Assembly (NCBI GenBank): GCA_945873715.1
Contig: CAMCFL010000249.1
Coordinates: 1-5,533, forward strand
From: Akkermansia muciniphila
GTDB lineage: Bacteria; Verrucomicrobiota; Verrucomicrobiia; Limisphaerales; UBA9464
Direction of reading: 5' to 3'
Length of the DNA stretch: 5,533 bases
The notes under the pieces were generated by a model. The model did no database searches. It saw nothing but the letters and a program-made list of their open reading frames with translations, and was not told where the DNA came from. A program made the position numbers and the translations under genes. Below are positions 5,067 through 5,533 of this stretch, piece by piece (position 1 is the stretch's first letter; every line of letters starts with the position of its first letter).

Positions 5067-5533
5067 ATGAATGACCTGCAAGTACTCCAGCAGACCCTGG
5101 ATCGGACCGTGGCCCGCGCGCGGATGGTGCGTGCCTGGCGCGGTCTCTGGCGTGGATTGCTTGTGGGCGGCGCGATTTATCTGGCAGCCCTGATCGCCTT
5201 CAAGTTGGCACCGATGCCGTGGACGGTGGTGCAGGTGGCGATGTGGGTGGGAGTGGCGTGTGCGGTGGCAGGGGGGATCGGGGGTGTGTTGCGGCCGGTG
5301 ACGGCGGATGAGGCCGCCCGGTTCCTGGACCTGAAGGCGGGGCTGAAGGAGCGACTGAGCACGGCGCTCGAGATTGCCCGGCAGGGGAAGGACGATCGTT
5401 GGGCGCAGTTGGTGATCGCCGACGCGAGTGCCTCCGCCCGGACGGTGGATCCCCGTCGGATCCTGCCCTTTGAATTGCCGACGATTTCGCGGTGGGTGGT
5501 GCTGACTTTGGCGCTGGGCGCCGGCCTGGGCTT
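5067..5533 (+). CDS. Membrane protein, N-terminal part (runs off the window)
   Basis: The frame from ATG 5067 stays open to the last base, giving 155 residues and no stop, so the gene is cut by the window edge. A charged helical start (MNDLQVLQQTLDRTVARARM) is followed by two likely membrane helices near 31-48 and 52-75. A cytoplasmic-type segment comes next (76-140) with DEAARFLDLKAGLKERLSTA (81-100), and a third helix begins near 141. The pattern of two N-terminal helices, an '(L/F)D...LGLKERLSTALE'-like segment, then another helix recalls large bacterial membrane proteins of the DUF4175 type, often seen near MoxR ATPase and DUF58 genes. That is a weak inference from motif memory. A second ATG at 5071 is out of frame. 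AAGAG just before the start is a poor ribosome-binding site. The coding reading is supported by a long open frame with balanced, alternating hydrophobic and charged blocks. Confidence 0.8.
   Translation, partial: MNDLQVLQQTLDRTVARARMVRAWRGLWRGLLVGGAIYLAALIAFKLAPMPWTVVQVAMWVGVACAVAGGIGGVLRPVTADEAARFLDLKAGLKERLSTALEIARQGKDDRWAQLVIADASASARTVDPRRILPFELPTISRWVVLTLALGAGLG

Overview
The window is GC-rich bacterial chromosomal DNA carrying housekeeping and metal-handling genes. There is no sign of a phage, transposase, CRISPR array, tRNA or rRNA. My best guess at the organism is a high-GC member of Verrucomicrobiota or the wider PVC group. The basis is the 'MPLYEYELC' form of the FmdB-type zinc ribbon, the 90-residue conserved-looking protein ending in an 'APGKGAVGAWP' block, and intergenic DNA full of short palindromes and CGCAGAT-type repeats. 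This is recall and inference, not a search result.

Layout, left to right. Positions 1-141 hold a G/C-rich hairpin and the leader of rlmN. rlmN (142-1251, +) encodes the radical-SAM 23S rRNA/tRNA adenine-C2 methyltransferase, with all its cysteines present. The gap 1252-1422 lies between convergent genes. It holds three tandem 9-nt units, then a large imperfect hairpin (24-nt arms), then a direct repeat that runs into the next gene's stop codon. copA (3756-1423, -) encodes a complete P1B-type copper-transporting ATPase with one N-terminal metal-binding domain. It carries an altered last-helix motif (MxxSD where the Cu+ consensus is MxxSS).

Positions 3757-4143 form a 387-bp spacer between divergent genes. 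It has a perfect 14-bp palindrome close to copA, a widely spaced 16-nt inverted repeat (15/16), and four compact palindromes. Next are a 90-residue protein of unknown function (4144-4416, +), a 335-bp spacer with three tight REP-like palindromes (4417-4751), and an 81-residue FmdB-type zinc-ribbon protein (4752-4997, +). The last gene (5067 to the window end, +) is the N-terminal part of a membrane protein that runs off the edge.

The genes do not form one obvious pathway. rlmN and copA converge and are probably independent units. The zinc-ribbon gene and the membrane-protein gene are 69 bp apart and could be co-transcribed. No copper regulator or copper chaperone gene accompanies copA in this window. 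I see no convincing new multi-gene system. The points most worth a second look are the intergenic palindrome families, the altered CopA motif, the small unknown protein, and a positive GC skew on the + strand that persists across the antisense copA gene.
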